Assembly (NCBI GenBank): GCA_965217265.1
Contig: CBDCHP010000018.1
Location: forward strand, 1,108,133 to 1,172,132
Reading direction: 5' to 3'
Origin: JAGRGG01 sp965217265
GTDB taxonomy: Bacteria > Pseudomonadota > Alphaproteobacteria > Geminicoccales > Geminicoccaceae
DNA length: 64,000 bases
Part shown: piece after piece, positions 18,601 to 26,961 of the stretch
How positions within the stretch are numbered: position 1 is the stretch's first letter
Layout: each line of letters begins with the position of its first letter
The notes under the pieces: model-generated
What the model was told of the DNA's origin: nothing
The model's database searches: none
What the model saw: only the letters and a program-made list of their open reading frames with translations
Program-made: the position numbers and the translations under genes

Positions 18601-21172
18601 TCTTGGTTTTGCTCAAGCCGACCTCGTCGGCGTACAGGCGCATGGCCGCTTTGTAAGCCGACGAGAAGTAGGCAAAGACGCCGGCATGGGCGATCGAGCG
18701 CGCGGCGGCGTCGAGGGCCGCGGGGGAGATGCGTGCTTCGAGGCGAACACGGTGTTGCAGATCGTCGCGGTGGCGAAGGAGCGACCGCAAATCGGCCAAG
18801 CAGTTCTCGATCGTCGCGCGGGCACCGGGTCGGGCGCTCTCGGCGCTGCGCAGGTCGAGAACGCGGGCCGGGGTGTCCGCGACGAGGTTTCTCGCCGCTT
18901 CGAGATCGATCACGCGAACCGTCGAGACGCCCGGATGGCGGTTCGCGAGCGCGAGCAACCGCGCCTCGAACGCCTTGATCGCTTCGAGCCTTGCCAAGGC
19001 TTCCCGATGCGCGCGCGCCAAGGGTCCGGGATCGATCGCTTGCCGTCGGGTCGAACGGGCGAAGGCGAGGGCCTCGCGAAGGCGCTCGATGACCGTTGAT
19101 TGTCCCGGATCGCGAAGGCGCGTGGCTAGGTCCGCTTCGCTCTCGCGAAGACGCGCGATCACGCCCATGAAGTTGCGCAGCTTTCTTACAGCCTCATCGT
19201 CGAACAGGCGCTCGACGCGGTCGAGATCGTGCCGGCCCGCGCCGTCGCCGACGAGCCGTTCGAGCGCCTCGACGAGCGCTCGGGCCGCGGGATCGAGCGG
19301 ATCGTCGAAGAGGGGTGCTGCGTCGTGAAGGGCGATGAGGTTTTGCACCTCTTCGGCCAACGCTTCGGCCGACGCGCACGCATCCTCGGCATCGAGCCGG
19401 TTGGTGATCGCGGCCGTGGCGCGTTGCCACAAATCCGGCACGGCCGACGTCGTCGATAGGCGGTGCGACAAATCATCTGCGGCTTTGCCGGCCTCTTCCA
19501 AGCGTTCGCGGTCGAAGTCCTCGACGCCTTCGAGAAGGGCGTTTCGAACCTTTGCCGGCAAATTTTCCAAGCTGGGCGTGGTCGAGATTGCCAGACCCAG
19601 AACGTCGTGCACGCTCAGGTCCGTGTCGGCAAAGGGTTGCGCCAGCGTGTCGAGATAGGCCTGCAGGCGCGCGCGGCGATCGTTCAATGCCTTGATGCGC
19701 TTGACGTGTAGGGCAACGTCCTCGCCGCTCGTGGCTTGTGCCTCGAGCCTCTGCGCGATCGAGGCGTAAACCGCCTCGCGCGATCCGCGTCCGGGTTGCA
19801 GGGTGAGCAGGAACGCGCTGAGCCCGACGCCCTCGAGGCGGTTCTTGACGACGTCGAGGGCGGCGGTTTTTTCCGCGACGAACAGCACCTTCTTACCCGC
19901 CACCAGCGCCGCCGCGATCGCGTTGACGATCGTTTGCGACTTGCCCGTACCGGGAGGCCCTTCGATCGCCAAATTGCGCCCGTCGGCGATGTCGACGAGC
20001 GCGCTGAATTGGGAGGCGTCGGCGTCGAGGACGGTGTAGGGTACCTTGGCAGCAATCTTGGGATCGTCAGGGTTATAGTCGTTGCCCAGTCTCGACGCCG
20101 ACCTGGAGCCGGCGAAGAGCGTGGCGATCGCCTCGTTGGCGGCGATGTCGCGCTTCTTCGTGTCGAGGTCTTCGTACATGGCGAGCTTGCTCGACGGGAA
20201 CACACCGATCACGACCTCGCGCCTCACCGACCACGTCATGCCCCGCGGGGCGATCGCGGCGATCGCGGCCATGTAATCCTCGATCGACTCGCCGTCGTAG
20301 ACCGGCAGTTCGATCCCGAACTCAAAGCGCAGCTTCTCGCCCAGCGTCGCGTTCATCGTCGCGCCATCCGACCCAACGACGAAAAATTCCGTGCCTTGGC
20401 GGGATCGCTGCTTGTGGATCTCGATCGGAACAAAGACCAGCGGGCTCAAGTGTCTTGTCGGCGCCCCTTGCTCGGCCCACTCGACGAGGCCGAAAGCCGC
20501 TTGAAGAACGCCGACCCCGGTTTCCTGCTCGAAGGTTCGCCCCTTGTCGGCGATGCCTTTGACAAGGCGCAGCAGCTGGTCGGGCAAGAGAAGGGTCTGA
20601 ACGTCGCCGTCGGCGTGCCGGTCGGCCACGTCATCCGACGGATAGGGTAGATCAAAGCCCGGGCGTACACCGTGCAAACGGGCGTGCGCTTCGAGCGACA
20701 GGCTTTCCTTGTGTTGGCGTGGGGGCATCTTGAGCGCGGCGCGCACGCGGTCTTTGAGCGCACGCTCGATCGCCTGCTCCCGCTCGATCCAATCCTCGGC
20801 GTCGGAATCGAGGCGATCGAGATCGGCGCGATAGGCTTCGTCCGTGCGGCGGGCCTCGATGCAGGCGTTTTGAAACCCGCTCGTGTCCTCGTCGGCCGGA
20901 TCCTCGTCGAGGGAGGGGAGCGGTACCAGCCGCATCGCCGCGCCGCGCGACAGGTTGTGCCTCAGCACGTCGGGAAGCTCGTCCACCACCCGCAACACCG
21001 TGCGGCTGCGGCCATCCAGCCGTACGTTGATGAGGGGGTTGCGTCGCGTCAGATCGAGCAGTCGCGGGCGAAGGACCTCAATTCTTTTACAAATTAGCTG
21101 CTTAATATCTTCGTCATGCAAACTCTTGCTCGAATGATCGTGGAAAGAACAGTCAACATTGTCGTTTTTCAC
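15656..21172 (-). CDS. Hhe-like DUF4011/SF1 helicase/Vsr-like nuclease with Gre-type C-terminal domain
   Basis: 1838 residues, start GTG at 21172. Order of domains: DUF4011 (RLLDLTRRNPLINVR, residues 37-51), SF1 helicase with Walker A GPPGTGKS at 405-412, a long helical insert (about 500-1150), Walker B/motif II DEAS at 1290-1293 and VVVGDTKQLPPTAFF just after, helicase motifs up to about 1560, then a Vsr/MTES_1575-type nuclease (VECDGASYHSS at 1633-1643, RIWSTDWF). The last 75 residues from 1764 (GVGDRVTVEKL, GKISVGTPLGEALL) match the GreA/GreB C-terminal domain. DUF4011-helicase-Vsr is the Hhe single-gene anti-phage design as I recall it. Intact; the adjacent tRNA fits an acquired locus. 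Confidence 0.88.
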   Translation of the reverse strand: MKNDNVDCSFHDHSSKSLHDEDIKQLICKRIEVLRPRLLDLTRRNPLINVRLDGRSRTVLRVVDELPDVLRHNLSRGAAMRLVPLPSLDEDPADEDTSGFQNACIEARRTDEAYRADLDRLDSDAEDWIEREQAIERALKDRVRAALKMPPRQHKESLSLEAHARLHGVRPGFDLPYPSDDVADRHADGDVQTLLLPDQLLRLVKGIADKGRTFEQETGVGVLQAAFGLVEWAEQGAPTRHLSPLVFVPIEIHKQRSRQGTEFFVVGSDGATMNATLGEKLRFEFGIELPVYDGESIEDYMAAIAAIAPRGMTWSVRREVVIGVFPSSKLAMYEDLDTKKRDIAANEAIATLFAGSRSASRLGNDYNPDDPKIAAKVPYTVLDADASQFSALVDIADGRNLAIEGPPGTGKSQTIVNAIAAALVAGKKVLFVAEKTAALDVVKNRLEGVGLSAFLLTLQPGRGSREAVYASIAQRLEAQATSGEDVALHVKRIKALNDRRARLQAYLDTLAQPFADTDLSVHDVLGLAISTTPSLENLPAKVRNALLEGVEDFDRERLEEAGKAADDLSHRLSTTSAVPDLWQRATAAITNRLDAEDACASAEALAEEVQNLIALHDAAPLFDDPLDPAARALVEALERLVGDGAGRHDLDRVERLFDDEAVRKLRNFMGVIARLRESEADLATRLRDPGQSTVIERLREALAFARSTRRQAIDPGPLARAHREALARLEAIKAFEARLLALANRHPGVSTVRVIDLEAARNLVADTPARVLDLRSAESARPGARATIENCLADLRSLLRHRDDLQHRVRLEARISPAALDAAARSIAHAGVFAYFSSAYKAAMRLYADEVGLSKTKNKTDIAGDLHGLAVYQREIERFDNSDVYKRTLGSAFRGTNTSIDDIEALLNYYDKAAALPRRLEAQALREVLVSGDVEALLALESLHGHDPNNTLEAIQRERKALDDEERSLADQVEAVARHSRCFVALGPIAAVEIERLLNEAAAYHDARRALDAHPAAEIVGGGFRGLATDLAPLEIELEAARALRACSNARRILDTIKTAHAPMLIEAGQRLLAEGRRVRGMIDDFAARLGIDAAALLADGARGLSRDLNAAFLDPQGLIEAGQIVNAKFKLAAFGLGALADLAAAGGLKADRLAEAARAVVARAMARAVYARHGHALEGYTGQTLDRLRAEFARYDREIIELGRATIHDGLITGAKPPRGNGIGRKSDYTELALINNELSKKQRRLSLRDLTRRAGKALLELKPCWMMSPLAVAQYVHPGMTFDLVMIDEASQMTPENAVGAIYRGHQLVVVGDTKQLPPTAFFTKMFNADAAEDDIETLEESVLDMANAVFNPVRQLRWHYRSRHSDLIRFSNEKVYEGKLIVFPSACEEAADAGVRLVQVEGAYKSGTNIIEAEAIHAAILRFMKTDAGQSLGVVTMNNEQRELLLEMFERSLDADPAISAYAQRWTEERDGLESFFIKNLENIQGDERDVIFIGTVYGPERAGARVMQRFGPVNSAAGHRRLNVLFSRAKQQIVTFTSLRAHDVEVNEAKNRGVHMLRGWLEYNATGHILEGGNGGGPRRGPDSDFERFVIAQIEAMGCEAVPQVGRSGYFIDIGVRHPDWPHGFVLGVECDGASYHSSRSSRERDRLRQEVLEGLGWCFHRIWSTDWFTDPRREIERLRFAIAERVKDLQATRPAARHTCAIVVDDPAEGADHNGARPPLGFDPDANGSSSRATALVRTTMQVVKDVSPDPGSLPSAIGVGDRVTVEKLYDDRAKMVIHLEEHENAPSEGKISVGTPLGEALLEAEEGEEVEFQVGSYIRSVRVLSIDKRRAH

Positions 21173-21336
21173 CGAACAGACTCCAGATTTATTGCTTCCA
21201 GCGAGGAGACGCTACGTCACTGTCGCGCTTGAGCGGGCTTTGAAGAGCGATCTTGATTTACCATCGAACGCCGGATCCTGGGCGACCAAAATCACTTTGT
21301 GGTATAAAGTCTTTGGATCAAACAAGTGTTTTGCGC

Positions 21337-21513
21337 TCGTATTCCGACGCAATCAAGGGGATCGAGGCGGCGCGGCAGAAGATCGACGAGGTCCCGAAGC
21401 GGCACCCCTTCGACCTGCGCTACGGCGCCGATCCGCCGCCCAGGGACTGGGCGCGCTGCGCCCAAGTGCCCGATCGGTACGACGTCGAGAAGGTGCTGAA
21501 GCAAGGGTGGTAG
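21337..21513 (+). pseudogene. 3' remnant of an unknown gene
   Basis: From about 21337 to the TAG at 21511-21513 the DNA has the codon pattern of the host and encodes the end of a protein (SYSDAIKGIEAARQ, HPFDLRYGADPPPRDW, VEKVLKQGW). No start codon with a ribosome site precedes it, and the DNA immediately upstream is AT-richer and belongs to the promoter side of the helicase gene. I read it as the C-terminal stub of a gene cut off by insertion of the helicase locus. Family not recognised. Confidence 0.4.
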
Positions 21514-21553
21514 GGCTCGGGTCCGGGCCGGGCGCGGACCCGTGCTCGTCGCT

Positions 21554-21937
21554 TCAAACGGTCGCGTCGATGAGGCTGACATGGGCGGAGACGATGCGCC
21601 GGCCCTCCGGCGTGCGCAGGAGCGTCTTCGTCTCGCGCCCCGGGCGTTGATGGCCTTCGCGCAGATATTCCGTGTTGGCGGTCGCGAGGTCCTCGCCGTA
21701 GGTCGTGATGACCGTGTTCATCAAGCGGCGCGCGAAGGGGCCCGTCGTGCTCGCGCCGCGAAAGCGGCTGATCGCCTTCCAGCCGTAGAGGTTCTCGCCC
21801 ACGCCGTAGCGCATCGTCTCCAAGGCGTTCCAGAACAGCTCTTCGAGCACGGCGACGTCGTTCGCGAGCAGGGCCGCTTCGTAACGCTCGAAGACGGCCC
21901 TGACTTCCGGCGGCGACGTCGGAGCGGTTGATCTCAT
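21554..21937 (-). CDS. hpxZ: HpxZ/DUF3225 family protein (oxalurate pathway)
   Basis: 127 residues from ATG at 21937. SnoaL-like small fold with the family stretches VFERYEAALLANDVAVLEEL, MRYGVGENLYGWKAI and TPEGRRIVSAHVSL. In Klebsiella hpxWXYZ clusters this protein accompanies amidase, DUF4089 and GGT-like genes in oxalurate/oxamate use; in atz-type systems DUF3225 proteins are amidase partners. The start ATG overlaps the TGA ending the hpxY frame (ATGA), the expected coupling. This gene is intact, though its neighbours are broken. Confidence 0.8.
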   Translation of the reverse strand: MRSTAPTSPPEVRAVFERYEAALLANDVAVLEELFWNALETMRYGVGENLYGWKAISRFRGASTTGPFARRLMNTVITTYGEDLATANTEYLREGHQRPGRETKTLLRTPEGRRIVSAHVSLIDATV

Positions 21938-23243
21938 GCGCGGTGCGTTGCCTTCGCGTCCGGTGGAGCCGCGTAGCTTGTCTTTCGAGCGCGGCGGCGA
22001 CCCGCAAGACGAGGTCCTCCCGGCCCGCCGCCGCCATGAGTTGCACGCCCGTCGGCAGACCGCTCGCGCCGAAGCAAGGCGCCACGGCGATCGGCAGGCC
22101 CGCGATCGTGAGCGGCTGCACGTAGAGGCCGGGCGCTAAGCGGGCGGGGAGGTTCTGCCCCTCGATCGTGACGGTATCGGCACCGACCCCGGGTGCGACG
22201 CACGGAACGGCGGGCATGAGCAGGACGTCGTGGCGCGCGAAGAGCGGCTTCAGCGCGTCCGCGAACCAGCGGCGAAAGCGTTGGGCGGCGAGATACCACT
22301 GGCCCGGGATCAGCGCCCCCGCGAGCAGGCGGTCGCGGATCAGCGGGTCGAGGTCGAAGGGGCGCGTTCGCGGGCGCGGGCGCGCTCGGGCTCGGGCAAC
22401 GCCACCCCGTCCTCGGCGCCAGCAGGCCCGCCGCCCGCTCCAGGGCGGCCCTGGCGTCCGCGTCGAGCGGCCCGTCGAAGTAGCCGCCGATGCGGGCAAC
22501 CCGCAGCGGCGCGTCGTCGTCGAGCCCGCCTTGCACCGGCGCCACGGCACGGCCGGCGCAGGCCGGATCGCGCGGGTCCGGGCCCTGCATGGGGTCGTAG
22601 GCGGGGGCGAAGTCGTGGACGGTCGCCGCGAACGGGCCGACGTGGTCGAGGCTCGCGACGAACGGGAACGCACCGTGGCGGGACAGCCGGCCGAAGGTGG
22701 GCTTGAGGCCGAAGCAGCCGCTCAGCGCCGCCGGGACCCGGATCGAGCCGTTCGTGTCCGAGCCCAGGGCGAGCGGCACGAGACCGCCCCGGCCGAGCCG
22801 CCCGAGGAGCCGCCGGGGGTGCGCGTCGGGTCGCGCGCCGGGCCGTCGTGCGCGTTCTCGCTCGTGTAGCCGTAGGCGTACTCGTCCATGGCCGTCGTGG
22901 CGATCAGAACGGCGCCCGCCGCTTCGAGCCGTCGGATCGCCGTCGCATCTTCCCCGGCCGGGGGCAGGTCGCGGTTGATCTTCGAGCCCACGCGGGTCGG
23001 GCGCCCCTCGACGTCGAAGAGGTCCTTGGCGACGAACGGCACGCCCGCGAGCGGCAGGTCCAGGCCTTGCGCGACGGCACGATCCACTGTCGCCGCGTGC
23101 CGCAGCACGCGCCCGGTCAGCGCCTCGGTGACGAGGTTCAGGTCGATCGCCGTCTCGATCCGGTTCAAGGTATCCTGTACGGCCCGGACGGCGCTCGTTC
23201 GACCCTCCAAGACGGCCGCGGCGATGGCCGAGGCGTGCATCAT
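21934..23243 (-). pseudogene. hpxY: Amidase, AtzE/HpxY type, frameshifted
   Basis: The amidase-signature protein is spread over three frames. From ATG at 23243 (MMHASAIAAAVLEGR) it runs through VPFVAKDLFDVEG (catalytic Lys) and TPGGSSGGSAGAV, then about 10 bases seem lost near 22775. The next frame holds ALGSDTNGSIRVPAALSG, and further single-base shifts near 22425 and 22380 move it to GALIPGQWYLAAQRFR and LPTGVQLMAAAGREDL. Coding quality is otherwise high, so decay is recent or the sequence has errors. An intact enzyme would hydrolyse an amide such as oxalurate. Confidence 0.75.
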
Positions 23244-23449
23244 TCGTCGGGCCCGCGCAAGGGGCCGAAGACGGGGGCGGGATCGAGGTTTTCTGCCGGC
23301 GCGAAGTCGAGCAGCAAGGCGAAGGCGTGGGTGCGCGCCACGTTCTCGACCGTGCCGGGGCGGCACGCTTCGGGCAGCGTCAAGCCGACGGCCACCGCCG
23401 CCGCGTCGACGTAGGCTTTGGCATCGAAGGTGGGGTTCTGGCCGGCCAT
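23240..23449 (-). CDS. hpxX: HpxX/DUF4089 (AtzG-like) small protein
   Basis: 69 residues from ATG at 23449. It matches the DUF4089 plan: FDAKAYVDAAAVAVGLTLP, then RPGTVENVARTHAFALLL and a short tail. In related systems such proteins are small subunits that bind the following amidase. Its TGA lies within the ATGATG start of hpxY and its start is one base past the hpxW stop, so the four genes were one tightly coupled operon. Intact, but probably without a functional partner now. Confidence 0.8.
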   Translation of the reverse strand: MAGQNPTFDAKAYVDAAAVAVGLTLPEACRPGTVENVARTHAFALLLDFAPAENLDPAPVFGPLRGPDE

Positions 23450-23450
23450 C

Positions 23451-25191
23451 TCAGCGACCCGCCGCGTAGCAAGTCCGACGGGGGTCGGCGGCGGCCGTGA
23501 GTGCCGGACCGTCCTCGCCGCCGAGATCGAGGCGGCCGGCCATCGCCACGCCCCCGGCGTCGAACTCGAAGCCGGGCCAATCGACGACGGCGTGACCCTT
23601 GGCGGCCAGACCCGCGCGTATCGCCGGCGGCACGCGATCCTCTACGTTCAAGCGCTTGTGGAAATGCGGGTTCGGGAAGAAGGAGACCGGAAAGGAGAAG
23701 GTCGCCACGCGCGCCGCTTCCACGGCCTGCTGCGGCAGCATACGGTAGGTGACGAGGTTGACGAAGGCCTGCAGCATGGCCTGCGCGATCACGTCGCCGC
23801 CGGGACAGCCGAACGCGAGCACCTGCTCATGGTCTCGATGCACGGCGGGGGCAGGGGTGATGCGCGGCCGCATGCCGGGCGCGATGACGGCCGGATGATC
23901 CGGATCCAGGCGGCTTTGCACCCCGCGCGGCGAGACGAAGAAGCCCAAGCCCGGCACGGTCGGTCTCCCGTCCAGCGTGTCGCTCGGCGTGGCGCTGAAG
24001 GCGTTGCCGGCGGCGTCGACCGCGCAGAGGCAGGTCGTGTCGAAGCGCGGCCGCGCCGGCCGGGCGTCGCCGCGCGGCGGCTCCTCCATGACGGCGTCGG
24101 GTCTGATCCGCTCGAAGAGCCTGTCCAGGCGCGTCTCGCCGAGGAGGTCCTCGATCGGCGTCCCGCCGAAGTTCGGATCGCCGTACTGCGCTTCGCGTTC
24201 GAGGAACGCGACCTTCAACGCTTCGGCGACGTGGTGCAGATGATCGACCGAGCCGGGCTTGAAGCGTTCGAGGCCGACGCGCTGCAGGATGCCGAGCGCT
24301 TGCAGGAGCACCGGGCCCTGGCTGTAGGTGTCCGTTCGGTATGCACCCGCCACGCCCCGTAGCCGATCGAGGGGGCGGGCGACACGTCGTTGCGAAAGTC
24401 GGCGAGGTCCGCCTCGGTCAGCCAGCCGCCGTCGTCCCGGTTGAAGCGCACCAAGGCCCGCGCGATCTCGCCCCCGTAGAAGGCGGCGCGCACGGCCTCG
24501 ATCCCGTCCTCGCGGTTCGAGCCCCGCTCGGCCTCGGCCAGACGTTGGAGCGTCCGGCCGAGATCGGCCTGCACGATCCGCTCGCCCGTTCGGGGCGGGC
24601 GCCCCTTCGGCCAGTAGACGGATGCCGAGCTTTGCCAAGCGGTGAAGCTGCGGTCCATGATCTAAGGCGGTGGCCGTGCGATGATCGAGCGGAAGACCGT
24701 TCGAGGCGTAGTCGATGGCGGGTGCCGCGGCCTTCGAAGCTCCAGGTGCCGAAGCGAAGGGCACAAAGCCAAGCGTCCGGCGCCGCCGGGACGATGCCGG
24801 CACCAAAGCCGAGCGGCAGGTCGCCGCCGTAGCGTTCCACGACGCGCGCGAGCGTCGCTTCTCGGCCCCAGACGCCGACGCCGGAGACGGCGTGAACCGT
24901 AGCGTCGCCCGCGCGCTTGAGCAGGATCGGGGCGATGCCGCCGAAATTGCACATGTCGACCTGCACGACGTTCGAGGCGAGCCCGCCCGCGACCCCGGCG
25001 TCGATGGCCGTACCGCCGCGCTCCAGGACGTCGGCCATGATCTGCGCCACGATCGGGTGCCCGGCCGAGACCGTGTAGTCGCGCCCGATCAGCGTCGGCC
25101 GCATCGACTCAAGGGGCGGGTAGACTTCGGGCGTGGGCGCGTGCGCGTTGCGCATTCCGCCGGCCGCGTCGGGGTCGATCTGCGTCGTCAT
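23451..25191 (-). pseudogene. hpxW: Gamma-glutamyltransferase-family protein (HpxW-like), frameshifted
   Basis: Ntn-hydrolase of the GGT family, in hpx clusters an oxamate amidohydrolase proenzyme. From ATG at 25191 the first frame gives LIGRDYTVSAGHPIVAQIMA and GIVPAAPDAWLCALRFGTWS; an extra base near 24719, another shift near 24662 and a lost base near 24340 split the rest, which continues with FNRDDGGWLTEADLADF, YSQGPVLLQALGILQRVG and FDTTCLCAVDAAGN (the likely autoprocessing Thr). At least three indels in 1.7 kb. All segments remain well conserved, so decay is recent or assembly errors are present. Confidence 0.75.
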
Positions 25192-25203
25192 GGCCTCATT
25201 CCC

Positions 25204-26391
25204 TCATCCAACGCCGGCCCCGGCATCGACGCTCACGCTGGCGCCGGCCACGGCCGAGAGCCCCGGCCGGCAAAGCGCCAAGCAGGCCTCGGCGACCTCG
25301 CGCGGCCGCACCAGCCGGCGTGCGGCGCCCGCGTGTTCGAGCCCGTGCCGGACCGCGTCCTCGGGCACGTTCTGATAGACCGCGATATCGCGCGCGACCT
25401 TCGCCAGCATCGGCGTATCGACGTTGCCGGGGCAGACCGCGTTGACGCGCGCCAACGGTGCGAACTCGGCGGCGAGGCTCTCGGCAAGCCCGATCAGGCC
25501 GAAGCGCAGTTCCTGGAGCATGTCGCGATCGTCGTTGATGCCGGCCTCGTCCATGCCGATGGCGACGTTGATGCCCCGCTTCGTCCAATCGTCGAGCGGG
25601 GCGATGCCAGAGCGCAAGCGCAGGTTGGAGCTGCAATTGTGGCAGATGTGCGTGCCCGTCTCGGCGACGCGCCCGACGTCCTCCGGGCTCAACCAGACCC
25701 CGTGCCCGAGGGTGAGGCGCGGTCCCAAGAGGTCGAAGCGGTCGATGTGGGCCAAGGCCGTGCCGCCGCTTCGGCGCTCGGCGTAGGCCCGCTGGTAGGC
25801 CGTCTCGACCAGGTGCATGTGCAAGGGTACGTCGAGGCGCTTCGAGGTTGCCGCCAGCCATTCGAGGGCGTCGTCCGAGCACCAGTGCAGGTTGGCCACG
25901 ATTCGTAGTGCCGGCGCGTCGGTTCTTGCAGGCGCTCGGGTGGGCCCGCTACGAAGGCGTCGTCGTCCATGTAGACGAGGCGGTTCTAGTCGCGCAGGGC
26001 GGGCGGCGCGCATTCCGGCGTCGGCATAGGCGCGAATCACCTCGTCCCCCGCCGCCTCAACCGCGCGCGCCCCGCCCGGCACCCAGCCGTGCAGGTGCTG
26101 CACGGTCGTGACTCCGGACGCGATCATCTCGAAGGCGCCGTAGAGCGTATCGAGGTAGGGGTCGACGCCCCGACAGGCCATGCGGGTGATCCACCAAAGC
26201 TCCAGCGGCATGTCGGGTGAGCCCAACTGTAAAGGTGTCAGGCCGACGTGGTGGTGGGCATTGACGAGGCCGGGCAGGAGGACGTGCCGGTTCGAGCCCA
26301 GGATGGGTACCTCCGGGTGGCGCGCCTTGAGGTCGGCGAACGCCCCGACCGCCCGCACGACGCCGTCTTCCTGGTAGACTGCACCGTCCAT
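25204..26391 (-). pseudogene. Amidohydrolase truncated at both ends, fused to an SDR C-terminus
   Basis: A continuous frame of 395 residues that cannot be one normal protein. Residues 1-295 are a cytosine/guanine-deaminase-like amidohydrolase (LLPGLVNAHHHVGLTPLQ, TLGHGVWLSPEDVGR, GMDEAGINDDRDMLQEL), lacking about 20 N-terminal residues and with two compensating shifts around residues 125-150. From about residue 298 the sequence is the C-terminal third of a short-chain dehydrogenase (GLAESLAAEFAPLARVNAV, ending in VSVDAG). The join at about 25497 implies a deletion that removed the end of one gene and most of another. Part of the former hpx operon. Confidence 0.7.
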
Positions 26392-26404
26392 CGATCTGCT
26401 CGAC

Positions 26405-26549
26405 GACCGTGGCGGTGCTCGGCTGGCTGGAGCGCCGCGCCGAGCGCGCCGAGCGCGCCATGACCGACGCCGCGACGCGCGCCTTCACCCGAGACCTGAC
26501 GACGGCCGAGGACGATGACGAGCAAAGCCGCCCCCGCGCCGCCGCCTAG
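26405..26549 (+). pseudogene. 3' remnant of an ExbB/MotA-type proton channel gene
   Basis: In frame with the TAG at 26547 the DNA encodes VAVLGWLERRAERAERAM and an acidic tail, the usual cytoplasmic end of an ExbB/TolQ protein. It overlaps the start of the first ExbD gene (26515), as exbB normally does. The three membrane helices and the rest are missing; the break lies at about 26400, next to the truncated start of the amidohydrolase. No complete exbB is present in the window. Confidence 0.6.
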
Positions 26550-26961
26550 CGTCGGCTTTCGCCCGCCGGCGCCGCGCCGGCGCCGCGCGCTCGTCGGCCT
26601 GACGCCGCTGATCGACGTCGTGTTCATCTTGCTGATCTTCTCCATGCTCGCCTCCTCCTTCCTCGACTGGCGCACGATCGCGCTCGACGCGCCGAGCGGG
26701 GGCGGGGGGGCGAGCGGCGAGGCGCGCGCGATCCTGGTCGAGGTCGGCACGGGCGGGCCGCGCGTGAACGGCGAGGCGGTGCCGCTCGAACGCCTGGGCG
26801 AGCGGGTCCGGCGGGCGCTGGAACGAACGGCCCCGCTTGAGGGGTTGGTGCGGGTGCGGCCGCTGCCGGGCGTGCCGCTGGCGCAAGCGGTCGCGGTGCT
26901 CGACCGACTGACGGCGGCCGGGGTGGAGCGGATCGGCTTGGCCGGCCCGGCGCCGCGATGA
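26515..26961 (+). CDS. ExbD/TolR family biopolymer transport protein (first)
   Basis: 148 residues from ATG at 26515. Short proline-rich cytoplasmic start, one membrane helix with the essential Asp (LTPLIDVVFILLIFSMLASS), then a periplasmic domain ending in a short helix-strand pair. ExbD couples the proton gradient through ExbB to TonB or TolA. It overlaps the exbB remnant and the second ExbD gene (ATGA). With exbB truncated, its activity would need an ExbB encoded elsewhere. Confidence 0.88.
   Translation: MTSKAAPAPPPSVGFRPPAPRRRRALVGLTPLIDVVFILLIFSMLASSFLDWRTIALDAPSGGGGASGEARAILVEVGTGGPRVNGEAVPLERLGERVRRALERTAPLEGLVRVRPLPGVPLAQAVAVLDRLTAAGVERIGLAGPAPR

Noticed and set aside
15363..21250. 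Attachment-site duplication for an integrated element
   Set aside because: I looked for a second copy of the tRNA-Arg 3' end near the far side of the helicase gene and found none; no integrase is present.
21934..25191. Programmed ribosomal frameshifting in the hpx genes
   Set aside because: At least six shifts at sites without slippery heptamers, and one apparent loss of about 10 bases, do not fit programmed frameshifting.
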